A DNA stretch of 64,000 nucleotides, taken from assembly GCA_017938405.1 (NCBI GenBank), contig JAGBBP010000044.1, positions 62,001 through 126,000 of the forward strand. The letters are read 5' to 3'. Both the position numbers and the translations under genes were made by a program. This document shows, piece after piece, positions 1 to 6,609 of this stretch (its first letter is position 1; each line of letters begins with the position of its first letter). The notes under the pieces were generated by a model. That model made no database searches. It saw only the letters and a list, made by a program, of their open reading frames with translations, and had not been told where the DNA came from. The stretch comes from Lachnospiraceae bacterium (GTDB lineage Bacteria > Bacillota > Clostridia > Lachnospirales > Lachnospiraceae).

Positions 1-1382
1 ACCGTGTCGGCACCGTCCTCCAGTTTAAATACAAAATCCGCCGCCTGGGCCTTTTTAAGCGCCGTTGCCACTTCCGGATCCGTCAGACTACTCTTTTTCC
101 CCAGCTTTACATTTTCGCTGACCGTATCGGAAAACAAGAACACATCCTGCATTACAAGGGAAATGCTTTCTCTTAACTGTCCCAAGGACAATTCCTTTAC
201 ATTTACCCCGTCTAAGCAAACCGCACCGCTGTCCGCATCGTACAAGCGGAGCAAAAGATTGATTAAGGAACTCTTTCCGGAACCGGTGGCACCGATAATT
301 CCTAACGTATTTCCAGCCGGAACTTTGAACGATACGTCCTTTAAAATCTGCTTTCCTTCAATAGAAAAATCCACATGTTCAAAGGAAATTCCGCCCTTTA
401 CCTGCGGAAGTACCACCGGACTCTCCGGATTATGTATCATGGAAGTCTCGTTGTAAATCTTATTAATCTTCTTTCTGGACGCAAAAGCCGCCGCCAGTTC
501 GTTGGACAACCAGCCAAGCATTTCAAGGGGCCATACCACGTTGTTACAGTACTCGATAAAGGCCCCCAGCTTACCAAGCGTGATTTCTCCGTTTATTACC
601 ATCACACCGCCGATAATGATGGCACTGATGGGTAACACCTTGGAAATCATCTGAAAGAACGGATAATACCGGATCCAAAGCTTGGATTGCCGCATATTTA
701 AGTCGTAGTACTTCTTGTTATGCTGCATAAACTTCTTAATTTCAAACTTCTCTCTGGCAAAGGCCTTTACCGTCCGCACTCCCGCAAGATTCTCCTCTGC
801 CACCGTATTCATCTCCGCATTTTCTTCACTGATATCTTCGTATACCTTATCTAACTTCCGCTCCAGCACAATGGCCAGCACCGCACAAACCGGAATCGCA
901 ATCAACGGAATAATTGAGAGCTTCAGACTGATACGCACCATACAGAATATTACCATAGACATATGGATAACCACTGTAATAATCAACATTCCCACATAAC
1001 CGAAGGCCGCTTGGATACGATCCACATCATCCTTTACACGGGACATAATTTCCCCCGTATTACTCTTATCGAAGTAATTTACGGAAAGCTTCTGAATATG
1101 CCGGAACAAATTTTTCCGGATATCCACGCTGATTTTAAAACTGGTAACATCAAACAAATACTCTTTTGCATAACCAAATACCACTCTGCCCAGTGCAAAC
1201 ACCAGCATCATCAACAGAGAATACTTCAAAAGCGAAATTTCTCCCTTTCCGACCACATCGTCGATAATTCGCACCGTTACATTCGGGTTTAACATATCAA
1301 TGGTAATCTGCGCCACCATACAGACAAACGCAATCAGATATGCGAACCAATACTTTTTCAAATAATAACTTACCTTTTTCAT
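1..1382 (-). CDS. ABC exporter half-transporter, fused permease and ATPase (3' part outside window)
   Basis: Exporter-type ABC protein of the multidrug/lipid family. It starts at ATG 1382, preceded by a strong GAGGAGGAG ribosome binding site, and runs off the left edge, so about 460 residues are visible. The N-terminal ~310 residues form the six-helix transmembrane domain. The nucleotide-binding domain follows, with a Walker A of the form GATGSGKSS and a Q-loop. The signature motif, Walker B and H-loop lie outside the window. Exporters of this type often pair with a second half-transporter, which would lie to the left. The upstream leader (promoter, 30-codon reading frame, terminator) suggests transcription attenuation, as described for bmrB-bmrCD of Bacillus. 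The substrate cannot be read from sequence. Confidence 0.9.
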   Translation of the reverse strand, partial: MKKVSYYLKKYWFAYLIAFVCMVAQITIDMLNPNVTVRIIDDVVGKGEISLLKYSLLMMLVFALGRVVFGYAKEYLFDVTSFKISVDIRKNLFRHIQKLSVNYFDKSNTGEIMSRVKDDVDRIQAAFGYVGMLIITVVIHMSMVIFCMVRISLKLSIIPLIAIPVCAVLAIVLERKLDKVYEDISEENAEMNTVAEENLAGVRTVKAFAREKFEIKKFMQHNKKYYDLNMRQSKLWIRYYPFFQMISKVLPISAIIIGGVMVINGEITLGKLGAFIEYCNNVVWPLEMLGWLSNELAAAFASRKKINKIYNETSMIHNPESPVVLPQVKGGISFEHVDFSIEGKQILKDVSFKVPAGNTLGIIGATGSGKSSLINLLLRLYDADSGAVCLDGVNVKELSLGQLRESISLVMQDVFLFSDTVSENVKLGKKSSLTDPEVATALKKAQAADFVFKLEDGADT

Positions 1383-1445
1383 AACTCCTCCTCATCCTCA
1401 TTTTGCCTGCTTTATCGTTAATATCGTATTTCATGACACAAACAC

Positions 1446-1478
1446 AAAAAAGCCTGCAATGCACAGACATTGCAGGCT
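1446..1478 (-). terminator. Leader terminator upstream of the ABC exporter gene
   Basis: Perfect 11-bp hairpin, arms 1451-1461 and 1468-1478 with a 6-base loop, followed on the minus strand by a run of T. It lies after the small reading frame and about 70 bases before the exporter start codon, so it would stop transcription before the exporter gene. A downstream GCAGGC near 1408-1413 could pair with the GCCTGC of the upstream arm as a rival structure. That pairing is inference. Confidence 0.75.
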
Positions 1479-1502
1479 CTCATAATCGCACGATATCGCT
1501 CT

Positions 1503-1595
1503 TTACAGCAAGCAAGATGAGGAACTACCATATGTTCTCTGCACAAATAAACTATATTCGATTGTTCTGTTTACAAGCATCATTTTGTTGTTCAT
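1503..1595 (-). CDS. Putative 30-residue leader peptide of the ABC exporter
   Basis: Small reading frame starting at ATG 1595 with an upstream AGTGAGGA ribosome binding site about 8 bases away, ending in TAA at 1503. It encodes MNNKMMLVNRTIEYSLF and continues to a Ser-rich end (SSSSCLL). It has no recognised domain. It lies between a near-perfect promoter and a terminator, upstream of a transporter gene. That is the arrangement of leader peptides that sense translation-inhibiting drugs by ribosome stalling. A longer in-frame version beginning at 1688 is rejected because its start lies inside the -35 box. Expression and function are inferred, not shown. Confidence 0.55.
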   Translation of the reverse strand: MNNKMMLVNRTIEYSLFVQRTYGSSSSCLL

Positions 1596-1659
1596 ATCGC
1601 ATTCCTCACTTTCTTTCAAATTTCGGCTCACACCGATTCCTTTTCTTAACAACAGTTGT

Positions 1660-1688
1660 ATTATAGACTTACTGTCATATCTTGTCAA
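1660..1688 (-). promoter_or_regulatory. Consensus sigma-A promoter of the ABC exporter leader
   Basis: Minus strand TTGACA (1688-1683), a 17-base spacer and TATAAT (1665-1660), both boxes matching consensus exactly. Transcription would start near 1653, giving a leader of about 270 bases before the exporter start codon. So strong a promoter before a terminator fits control by attenuation rather than at initiation. Confidence 0.85.
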
Positions 1689-1728
1689 TCCCTAAAATTA
1701 AAATCTGTTTTTCGTTGTTTTCGATTTT

Positions 1729-2820
1729 CTATTCTGCGTTCTTTTGAAAAGCAGCCCTGCAGAAATTATACAAGCCGCTGGAAATGGCAGGGTCCCCGTG
1801 ATTGGAACCCGGAATCTCCCACCAAATATGACTGACTTCGTTGGTGGTCAAAATTTTGTGATAACTAAGCGGGAACTTTCCTACCACGCTGTCCTTGTCA
1901 CCGCTGCAAATCATAAGGAAATACGGGCTTTCTTCCGCAAATACCAGCTCTTCTTCCTTGAAGGTGCCGATGTGGTCAAGGAACATATCCTTTCCCGGGG
2001 TAAGCCCCGGTGCCGGAGCAATAGCTCCCACATAACCGAACAAGTCCGGTCTGGAAAAGCCGAGACAAAGGGACTCACGACCGCCCATGGAAAAGCCCAC
2101 AACCGCCGTATTTTCCCGGCCCGTAGCCGTGGAATAGTTCTCATTGATAAACGGCATCAAATCATTTGCCATATCGTTTACAAAATTATCGTAAGCCGCC
2201 ATATTTTCATGGTCAATTCCGCTAAAGCTTGCCTGGGTTGCACTGGAATACATATTCGGGAATACCAGAATCATCTCTTTGGCCTTTCCTTCTGCTGCCA
2301 GGTTTGCCGCAATGACACGTACACCGCTGCTGCCGTTTCCGATCATATCCTTTTCGGAGCCGCCCACACCGTGTAACACGTAAGTTACCGGATACTCCTT
2401 CTCCTCCGTATAATCTGCCGGAAGCGCAATAATCACATTCTTGTCTCTTCCGCAGGTGGTGGAATAATAGGTGGTGGTAACAATCTCACCGTATGGTACA
2501 TCCGACTTCATTTTCGTATACTCCGCCGGAGCTTTAATCGATACTTCCGTAAGCAAATCCTTCATACTGTCTCCCTCCCCAAATTCAAACCATGCTTCTT
2601 CCGCAAATACCGGTACCGGGGTCGGGGTCGGGCGCGGTGTGGCCGTCGGCGTCGGTGTAGCAGTCGGTTCCGGGGTGGCAGTCGGTTCCGGGGTCGCGGT
2701 TGCCTGTGGTCCTGCCGTCGGCTTACTTTCCGGTTTTTCCGTAGTTTGGCATGCCATAAGTCCAAACATCATTCCGCATACACCCAAAACAGCCATACTT
2801 CTTTTTAAAATCCTTCTCAT
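1729..2820 (-). CDS. Secreted esterase-family lipoprotein with Pro/Thr linker
   Basis: Probable extracellular alpha/beta-hydrolase of the esterase D/feruloyl-esterase-like family, about 363 residues from ATG 2820. That start follows GGGAAGGAAC and gives a clean lipoprotein signal (MRRILKRS, hydrophobic core, LMAC with Cys24). An upstream in-frame ATG lacks a good site. After the lipid-attachment Cys comes a repetitive Thr/Pro/Glu linker (ATPEPT repeats, residues ~40-70), then the catalytic domain. HGVGGS (~150) fits the oxyanion region, GFSMGG (~242-247) carries the nucleophile Ser, and SGDKD and SNHGDP supply candidate Asp and His. The likely role is removing acyl groups from plant polysaccharides at the cell surface. 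The exact ester is unknown. Confidence 0.85.
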   Translation of the reverse strand: MRRILKRSMAVLGVCGMMFGLMACQTTEKPESKPTAGPQATATPEPTATPEPTATPTPTATPRPTPTPVPVFAEEAWFEFGEGDSMKDLLTEVSIKAPAEYTKMKSDVPYGEIVTTTYYSTTCGRDKNVIIALPADYTEEKEYPVTYVLHGVGGSEKDMIGNGSSGVRVIAANLAAEGKAKEMILVFPNMYSSATQASFSGIDHENMAAYDNFVNDMANDLMPFINENYSTATGRENTAVVGFSMGGRESLCLGFSRPDLFGYVGAIAPAPGLTPGKDMFLDHIGTFKEEELVFAEESPYFLMICSGDKDSVVGKFPLSYHKILTTNEVSHIWWEIPGSNHGDPAISSGLYNFCRAAFQKNAE

Positions 2821-2970
2821 GTTCCTTCCCTTTCTTTCCGTAAAACAACCTCTCCCGGGTTGTTTCTTAGCATTCAAACTTACTCAACGTCAATTATATC
2901 CCATTCTACTTCCCGCGTCAATAAAAAAGCTTCAGATTCCCTTATTATCCTTCATTTTCTTACAAAACAA

Positions 2971-3002
2971 AAGGTGCCACATCCTTCGACATGACACTCC
3001 TT
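2971..3002 (-). terminator. Possible terminator of the TepA-like gene
   Basis: An imperfect hairpin directly after the stop codon at 3006, with arms ending in AAGG and CCTT and a few bulges and wobble pairs. A T-rich stretch (TTTTGTTTTG) follows on the minus strand. Confidence 0.4.
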
Positions 3003-3005
3003 GTT

Positions 3006-3713
3006 TTATCCCATCATCTCTTTTATTTTCTTCATTGCTGCCCGGATACCGCCCACTTCGTCGATAAAGCCTTCTCTAACCGCATCTTCACCGACTAAAA
3101 TCGTCCCCAAATCCTTGGTCAGTTCCCCTTCCTTTAGCATCATTTCTTCAATCCGCTCTTTTCTTACATTACTGTGAGAGGCCACAAAACCGGTAATCCG
3201 GTCCTGAATCCGGCGAAAATACTCATAGGTTTGCGGTGCTCCGATGACCATGCCGCTCATGCGGACCGGATGCACAATCATGGTTCCCGTCGGCACAATA
3301 AAGGAATAATCCGTAGACACCGCTAACGGAACCCCGATGGAGTGGCCGCCTCCCAGCACAAGGGATACAGTGGGTTTACTTAAGGATGCAATCATTTCCG
3401 CAATGGCAAGACCGCTTTCCACATCACCGCCCACCGTATTTAACAGAATCAATAATCCGCCGATATTTTTATCATCCTCAATCTGTGCCAGTTGGGGAAG
3501 CACATGCTCGTACTTGGTGGTTTTCATATTCTGGGCAGAGCACTCATGTCCCTCGATTTCACCGATAATGGAAAGCAGGTGAATCCGTTTGCCCGGTTCC
3601 TCCACATTCAACACCGTCTGCCCGTATTCGGAAATCTTTTCGTCCCGTTGCTTCTCTGCTTCTCTCTTTTCCGCTCTGTCGTCGGAGGAATTGTTGTTCT
3701 TGTTGTCTTCCAT
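3006..3713 (-). CDS. tepA: TepA/ClpP-like serine protease
   Basis: ClpP-fold peptidase of the TepA (YmfB) group, 235 residues, cytoplasmic or membrane-associated. A charged N-terminal tail (residues 1-30) precedes the ClpP-like fold. LNTVGGDVESG (~91-101) matches the structural strand-helix turn. GHSIG (123-127) carries the nucleophile Ser125, and the His in IVHPVRM (~148) is the candidate catalytic His. Bacillus TepA is described as a protein-translocation or small-protein degradation factor, often encoded next to spoIIIE, which is not seen here. The start at 3713 follows an AGGAAGG site. That site and the start codon sit in a 12-bp hairpin, suggesting translational control. Confidence 0.85.
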   Translation of the reverse strand: MEDNKNNNSSDDRAEKREAEKQRDEKISEYGQTVLNVEEPGKRIHLLSIIGEIEGHECSAQNMKTTKYEHVLPQLAQIEDDKNIGGLLILLNTVGGDVESGLAIAEMIASLSKPTVSLVLGGGHSIGVPLAVSTDYSFIVPTGTMIVHPVRMSGMVIGAPQTYEYFRRIQDRITGFVASHSNVRKERIEEMMLKEGELTKDLGTILVGEDAVREGFIDEVGGIRAAMKKIKEMMG

Positions 3714-3753
3714 ACTGTTACCGTTTCCTTCCTGTTTTTTTGGTAACAGTATG
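3711..3753 (-). promoter_or_regulatory. Hairpin enclosing the ribosome binding site and start codon of tepA
   Basis: Perfect 12-bp inverted repeat: 3711-3722 pairs with 3742-3753. On the mRNA the downstream arm GGTAACAGTATG contains the tepA ATG, and the AGGAAGG site lies in the 19-base loop. It could sequester the start codon, or alternatively be a DNA operator. Confidence 0.6.
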
Positions 3754-3781
3754 CCCGGAAAACAAGATTTGCATACAAGAA

Positions 3782-3804
3782 GGACATGACTTACTGTCGT
3801 GTCC
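3782..3804 (-). terminator. Hairpin after hicB
   Basis: 9-bp arms, GGACATGAC (3782-3790) and GTCGTGTCC (3796-3804), with one mismatch or wobble. It lies just beyond the hicB stop codon. The tail is only partly T-rich, so it is a weak terminator candidate. Confidence 0.4.
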
Positions 3805-3816
3805 CTGTAAAAACAT

Positions 3817-4182
3817 TTATGCTTGCGCTACACTATCCAATACCGAAGTTTCCTCAAAAGACTCCATAATTGCTTTCACAATATATTGGTTCAATGTTAT
3901 CTTTTGATTTGCGGCTGCCAATGCAACTTTTCTATGCAATTCCGGAGATATCCGAACATTAAAACTTCCTTTGAATTCCTTTTCCGGAACCTTTCCGATT
4001 TTCTCACACAGTTCTAAATAATTATCGATGCACTGTTCAAACATCTTCTTTAACTCCGGAATGGAACTACCATGAAAATTCAAAGAATCTGCGATACCGA
4101 ATACCTTTCCCACAAAAATGTCATCATCCGCATCAAATTCAATTGTAGCATGATATCCCTTATACTCTAACATTGAATTCAT
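3817..4182 (-). CDS. hicB: HicB antitoxin
   Basis: Antitoxin of a type II toxin-antitoxin pair, about 121 residues. The N-terminal half is the degraded RNase-H-like HicB fold (YKGYHATIEFDADDDIF, then FHGSS and a helix with LELCEKIGK). The C-terminal half is a ribbon-helix-helix DNA-binding segment (FNVRISPELHRKVALAA, LNQYIVKAI) that would bind the operon promoter. The start at 4182 is chosen because GGAG lies 8 bases upstream; an ATG at 4200 is also in frame. It follows hicA with almost no gap. In this family HicB neutralises HicA and represses the operon. Confidence 0.88.
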   Translation of the reverse strand: MNSMLEYKGYHATIEFDADDDIFVGKVFGIADSLNFHGSSIPELKKMFEQCIDNYLELCEKIGKVPEKEFKGSFNVRISPELHRKVALAAANQKITLNQYIVKAIMESFEETSVLDSVAQA

Positions 4183-4201
4183 AACCATCACTCCATTCAT
4201 A

Positions 4202-4462
4202 TTATTTAATCTCTCCGATATCCTTCAAAAACTGTATTGTTTTCTTTACTTGGTAACCATACAACTCATTTCCCGGATGCGGTTCATCAAATTGCAATAC
4301 TCGCTTTGTCTTATTATGCACAAATCCGATTCCGGAACCACGTCCTCCTGAAAACTTTGTGCAATCACACTTCCCCATTAGTGTATCCAGCTCCCGCTTT
4401 GTAAAATTCTTCGGAGTTGGTTTTCTGCATAATTTCTCGATTAACTCCTTTTTCTTTGGCAC
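4202..4462 (-). CDS. hicA: HicA mRNA interferase toxin
   Basis: Toxin partner of HicB, 86 residues, starting at GTG 4462. HicA proteins are small double-stranded-RNA-binding-fold ribonucleases that cut mRNA independently of ribosomes, using a conserved His. Here the pattern FTKRELDTLM, then GRGSG and FVHNKTKRVL, then DEPHPGNELYGYQVKKTI matches the family. The His in PHPGNEL, or the earlier FVH, is the candidate catalytic residue. The gene is slightly long for HicA but complete. It is followed directly by hicB. The AT-rich surroundings and the neighbouring WHH nuclease suggest horizontal acquisition. Confidence 0.88.
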   Translation of the reverse strand: MPKKKELIEKLCRKPTPKNFTKRELDTLMGKCDCTKFSGGRGSGIGFVHNKTKRVLQFDEPHPGNELYGYQVKKTIQFLKDIGEIK

Positions 4463-4509
4463 ACTCCACCCTATCCTTTCTTTTGTGCAACTGTTATTTA
4501 GTTGCTTTT

Positions 4510-4538
4510 ATTATAACACTTCTTCTTTTTATTTTCAA
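4510..4538 (-). promoter_or_regulatory. Promoter of hicAB
   Basis: Minus strand TTGAAA (4538-4533), a 17-base spacer and a perfect TATAAT (4515-4510), about 48 bases before the hicA start. The HicB ribbon-helix-helix domain would be expected to bind nearby. Confidence 0.7.
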
Positions 4539-4591
4539 TATTTTTATTTACTTTTCACAAAACAATCGTTCACCCCTCATCCCTTTCCTTA

Positions 4592-4636
4592 ACCCATATG
4601 AAAAATCTTTTACCAAAAAGGAGAGATTATATGGGT
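4592..4636 (+). promoter_or_regulatory. Hairpin enclosing the start of the WHH nuclease gene
   Basis: Inverted repeat ACCCATAT (4592-4599) and ATATGGGT (4629-4636), extendable by two weak pairs. The downstream arm holds the ATG at 4631 and the AAAGGAG site lies in the loop. This is the same layout as at tepA and may restrain translation of a toxic nuclease. Confidence 0.5.
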
Positions 4637-5077
4637 AAAGACACGAAATCAATTCAACAAACTGACACTAATTTACATTCCAGACAAGTAGAAGCAAACA
4701 AAGCTACGCGGGACTACAATGCAAAATATGACCCGCGTAATCGTGGTCTTCAAAAAGGTCTTATAGGTCTAAAATGTACAAGAAACGGTGGTGTTAGCTT
4801 CAAAAAAACGCCCTACATATTCCGTATTTTCGGAAGACCTGTCTCTGTTAAAATCAAAGCTACAGGTAGCCGATGGAAAGATTTCAAACATGCAAATGCA
4901 AAATTAGGATTTATTAAAACTCCTCCCGGCTACACATGGCATCACCTTGATGACTACAACGTTGCTACAAACACTTTTACCCTAGAACTCGTACTAAGTT
5001 GGGCTCACCGTGCAACCACTCCTCACTCCGGCGGCTGTGCAATGTACAAGGCTGCAACCGGTCGTCGATATAAATAG
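4631..5077 (+). CDS. Stand-alone WHH-type HNH/ENDO VII nuclease
   Basis: Small nuclease of 148 residues. It starts at ATG 4631 after AAAAAGGAG; an in-frame ATG at 4598 has no such site. The C-terminal half carries PPGYTWHH (98-105, with the WHH triad at 103-105) and HSGG (132-135). These motifs define the WHH branch of the HNH/ENDO VII fold, best known as the toxic tip of polymorphic secreted toxins. The N-terminal 55 residues are polar and have no signal peptide, membrane segment or delivery domain. No obvious immunity gene adjoins it. It could be a detached toxin tip, a defence nuclease or a mobile relic. The family call rests on motifs only, and the target, DNA or RNA, is unknown. Confidence 0.65.
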   Translation: MGKDTKSIQQTDTNLHSRQVEANKATRDYNAKYDPRNRGLQKGLIGLKCTRNGGVSFKKTPYIFRIFGRPVSVKIKATGSRWKDFKHANAKLGFIKTPPGYTWHHLDDYNVATNTFTLELVLSWAHRATTPHSGGCAMYKAATGRRYK

Positions 5078-5088
5078 TCCATTGAAAA

Positions 5089-5122
5089 AGCAACCTTGGT
5101 GAAAACACTTACCAAGGTTGCT
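5089..5122. terminator. Bidirectional terminator between the WHH nuclease and metY
   Basis: Perfect 12-bp hairpin AGCAACCTTGGT (5089-5100) with ACCAAGGTTGCT (5111-5122), lying between convergent genes, with T-rich flanks on both strands. Confidence 0.8.
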
Positions 5123-5144
5123 TCTACATTTCACATATTTAAAA

Positions 5145-6422
5145 TTAAATCCGATCCAGTGCCTGCTGTAAATCCGCAATCAAATCTTCTACATTCTCGA
5201 TACCTACGGACAAACGAATCAGGTCGGTTGCTACACCTGCCTCCGCAAGTTGTTCGTCGGTCATCTGACGATGGGTATGGCTTGCCGGATGAAGCAAACA
5301 GGTCTTGGCATCCGCTACATGAGTCACGATGGACGCAAACTTTAAGGAATCCATAAACTTGATGGAAGTCTCTCTGCCTCCCTTGATACCGAAAGCAAGT
5401 ACACCGCAGGTACCCTTCGGACAATACTTCTTTGCAAGCTCATGATACTCGTCACCTTCTAAGTCCGCATAGTGAACCCAAGCCACCTTCTCCTGTGCCT
5501 TTAAGAACTTTGCCACAGCAAGCGCATTCTGACAATGACGTTCCATACGAAGATGCAGGGACTCTAAGCCCAAGTTCAGATAAAAGGCATTCTGCGGAGA
5601 CTGAATGGAACCGAAGTCTCTCATAAGCTGTGCGGTTGCCTTGGTAATATAAGCACCCTTCCCAAAACGCTCCGCATAAGTAATTCCGTGATAAGACTCA
5701 TCCGGCGTGGTCAGACCTGGGAACTTCTCTGCATGCGCCATCCAGTCGAAATTACCGCTGTCTACGATACAACCGCCCACAGCAACACCGTGGCCGTCCA
5801 TGTACTTGGTGGTGGAATGGGTAACAATATCTGCGCCCCACTCAAACGGTCTGCAGTTTACCGGAGTTGCAAAGGTGTTATCAATAATAAGCGGTACACC
5901 ATGGTCATGTGCCAGTTTCGCAAACTTTTCGATATCAAAAATACCTACCGTCGGATTTGTAATGGTCTCACCGAACACGGCCTTGGTATTCGGCTTAAAG
6001 TACTTTTCAAGCTCCTCTGCCGGCAAAGTCTGATCAACAAAGGTACACTCGATTCCCATCTTCTTCATGGAAACACCGAACAGATTGTAGGTGCCGCCGT
6101 AAATTGCGGAAGATGCGATAAAGTGATCCCCGGCCTCACAAATATTGAACAATGCATAGAAGTTTGCCGCCTGACCGGAGGAAGTAAGCATTGCCGCAAC
6201 ACCACCCTCCATAGCACAAATCTTTGCCGCCACCGCATCATTGGTCGGGTTCTGCAGTCTGGTATAGAAATATCCGTCTGCCTCTAAGTCAAACAACTTT
6301 CCCATCTGCTCACTGGTGTCATACTTAAAGGTAGTGCTCTGGTAAATCGGAAGCTGTCTCGGCTCTCCCTGGGTCGGCTTCCAGCCCTCATGGATACATT
6401 TGGTTTCGATATTAGAGTTCAT
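5145..6422 (-). CDS. metY: O-acetylhomoserine sulfhydrylase
   Basis: Pyridoxal-phosphate enzyme of the Cys/Met metabolism family, 425 residues. It makes homocysteine from O-acetyl-L-homoserine and sulfide, the direct sulfhydrylation route to methionine. The start at 6422 follows AAAGGAGAC; the open frame extends 36 codons further upstream without a good site. The N-terminal IETKCIHEGW and YFYTRLQNPT are typical of the family. The cofactor-binding Lys is in HSTTKYMDGHG (~K206). Length fits MetY rather than the shorter cystathionine synthases. It stands alone behind its own weak promoter. No SAM riboswitch is seen in the ~100-base leader. Confidence 0.9.
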   Translation of the reverse strand: MNSNIETKCIHEGWKPTQGEPRQLPIYQSTTFKYDTSEQMGKLFDLEADGYFYTRLQNPTNDAVAAKICAMEGGVAAMLTSSGQAANFYALFNICEAGDHFIASSAIYGGTYNLFGVSMKKMGIECTFVDQTLPAEELEKYFKPNTKAVFGETITNPTVGIFDIEKFAKLAHDHGVPLIIDNTFATPVNCRPFEWGADIVTHSTTKYMDGHGVAVGGCIVDSGNFDWMAHAEKFPGLTTPDESYHGITYAERFGKGAYITKATAQLMRDFGSIQSPQNAFYLNLGLESLHLRMERHCQNALAVAKFLKAQEKVAWVHYADLEGDEYHELAKKYCPKGTCGVLAFGIKGGRETSIKFMDSLKFASIVTHVADAKTCLLHPASHTHRQMTDEQLAEAGVATDLIRLSVGIENVEDLIADLQQALDRI

Positions 6423-6495
6423 AAAAGTCTCCTTTCTGTCAGGCGTTCTCTGCATTTTGCTTCCGCCTGTTATGCTCTGCTTTGTTACTGACCTA

Positions 6496-6524
6496 AGTAT
6501 ACAATATACTTTACGATTTGAAAA
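6496..6524 (-). promoter_or_regulatory. Candidate promoter of metY
   Basis: Minus strand TTTTCA (6524-6519), a 17-base spacer and TATACT (6501-6496). The -35 box is weak. Confidence 0.4.
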
Positions 6525-6537
6525 ATACATAAAACAA

Positions 6538-6572
6538 ACAGCTTGCTATAGTCAAAATCTATAGCAAGCTGT
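6538..6572 (-). terminator. Terminator of the solute-binding protein operon
   Basis: Perfect 14-bp hairpin, arms 6538-6551 and 6559-6572 with a 7-base loop. On the minus strand it is followed by TTGTTTTAT. It lies just downstream of the stop codon at 6610. Confidence 0.8.
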
Positions 6573-6609
6573 ATTTTAGCACAAAACTGTATTTCTGTAA
6601 AGATTAACC

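Noticed and set aside
1503..1688. 61-codon version of the leader reading frame starting at 1688
   Set aside because: Its start codon lies in the -35 box of the consensus promoter, so it would not be on the transcript. Only the 30-codon part from 1595 has a ribosome binding site.
6422..6537. SAM riboswitch upstream of metY
   Set aside because: The leader is about 100 bases with no recognisable S-box core or terminator hairpin.
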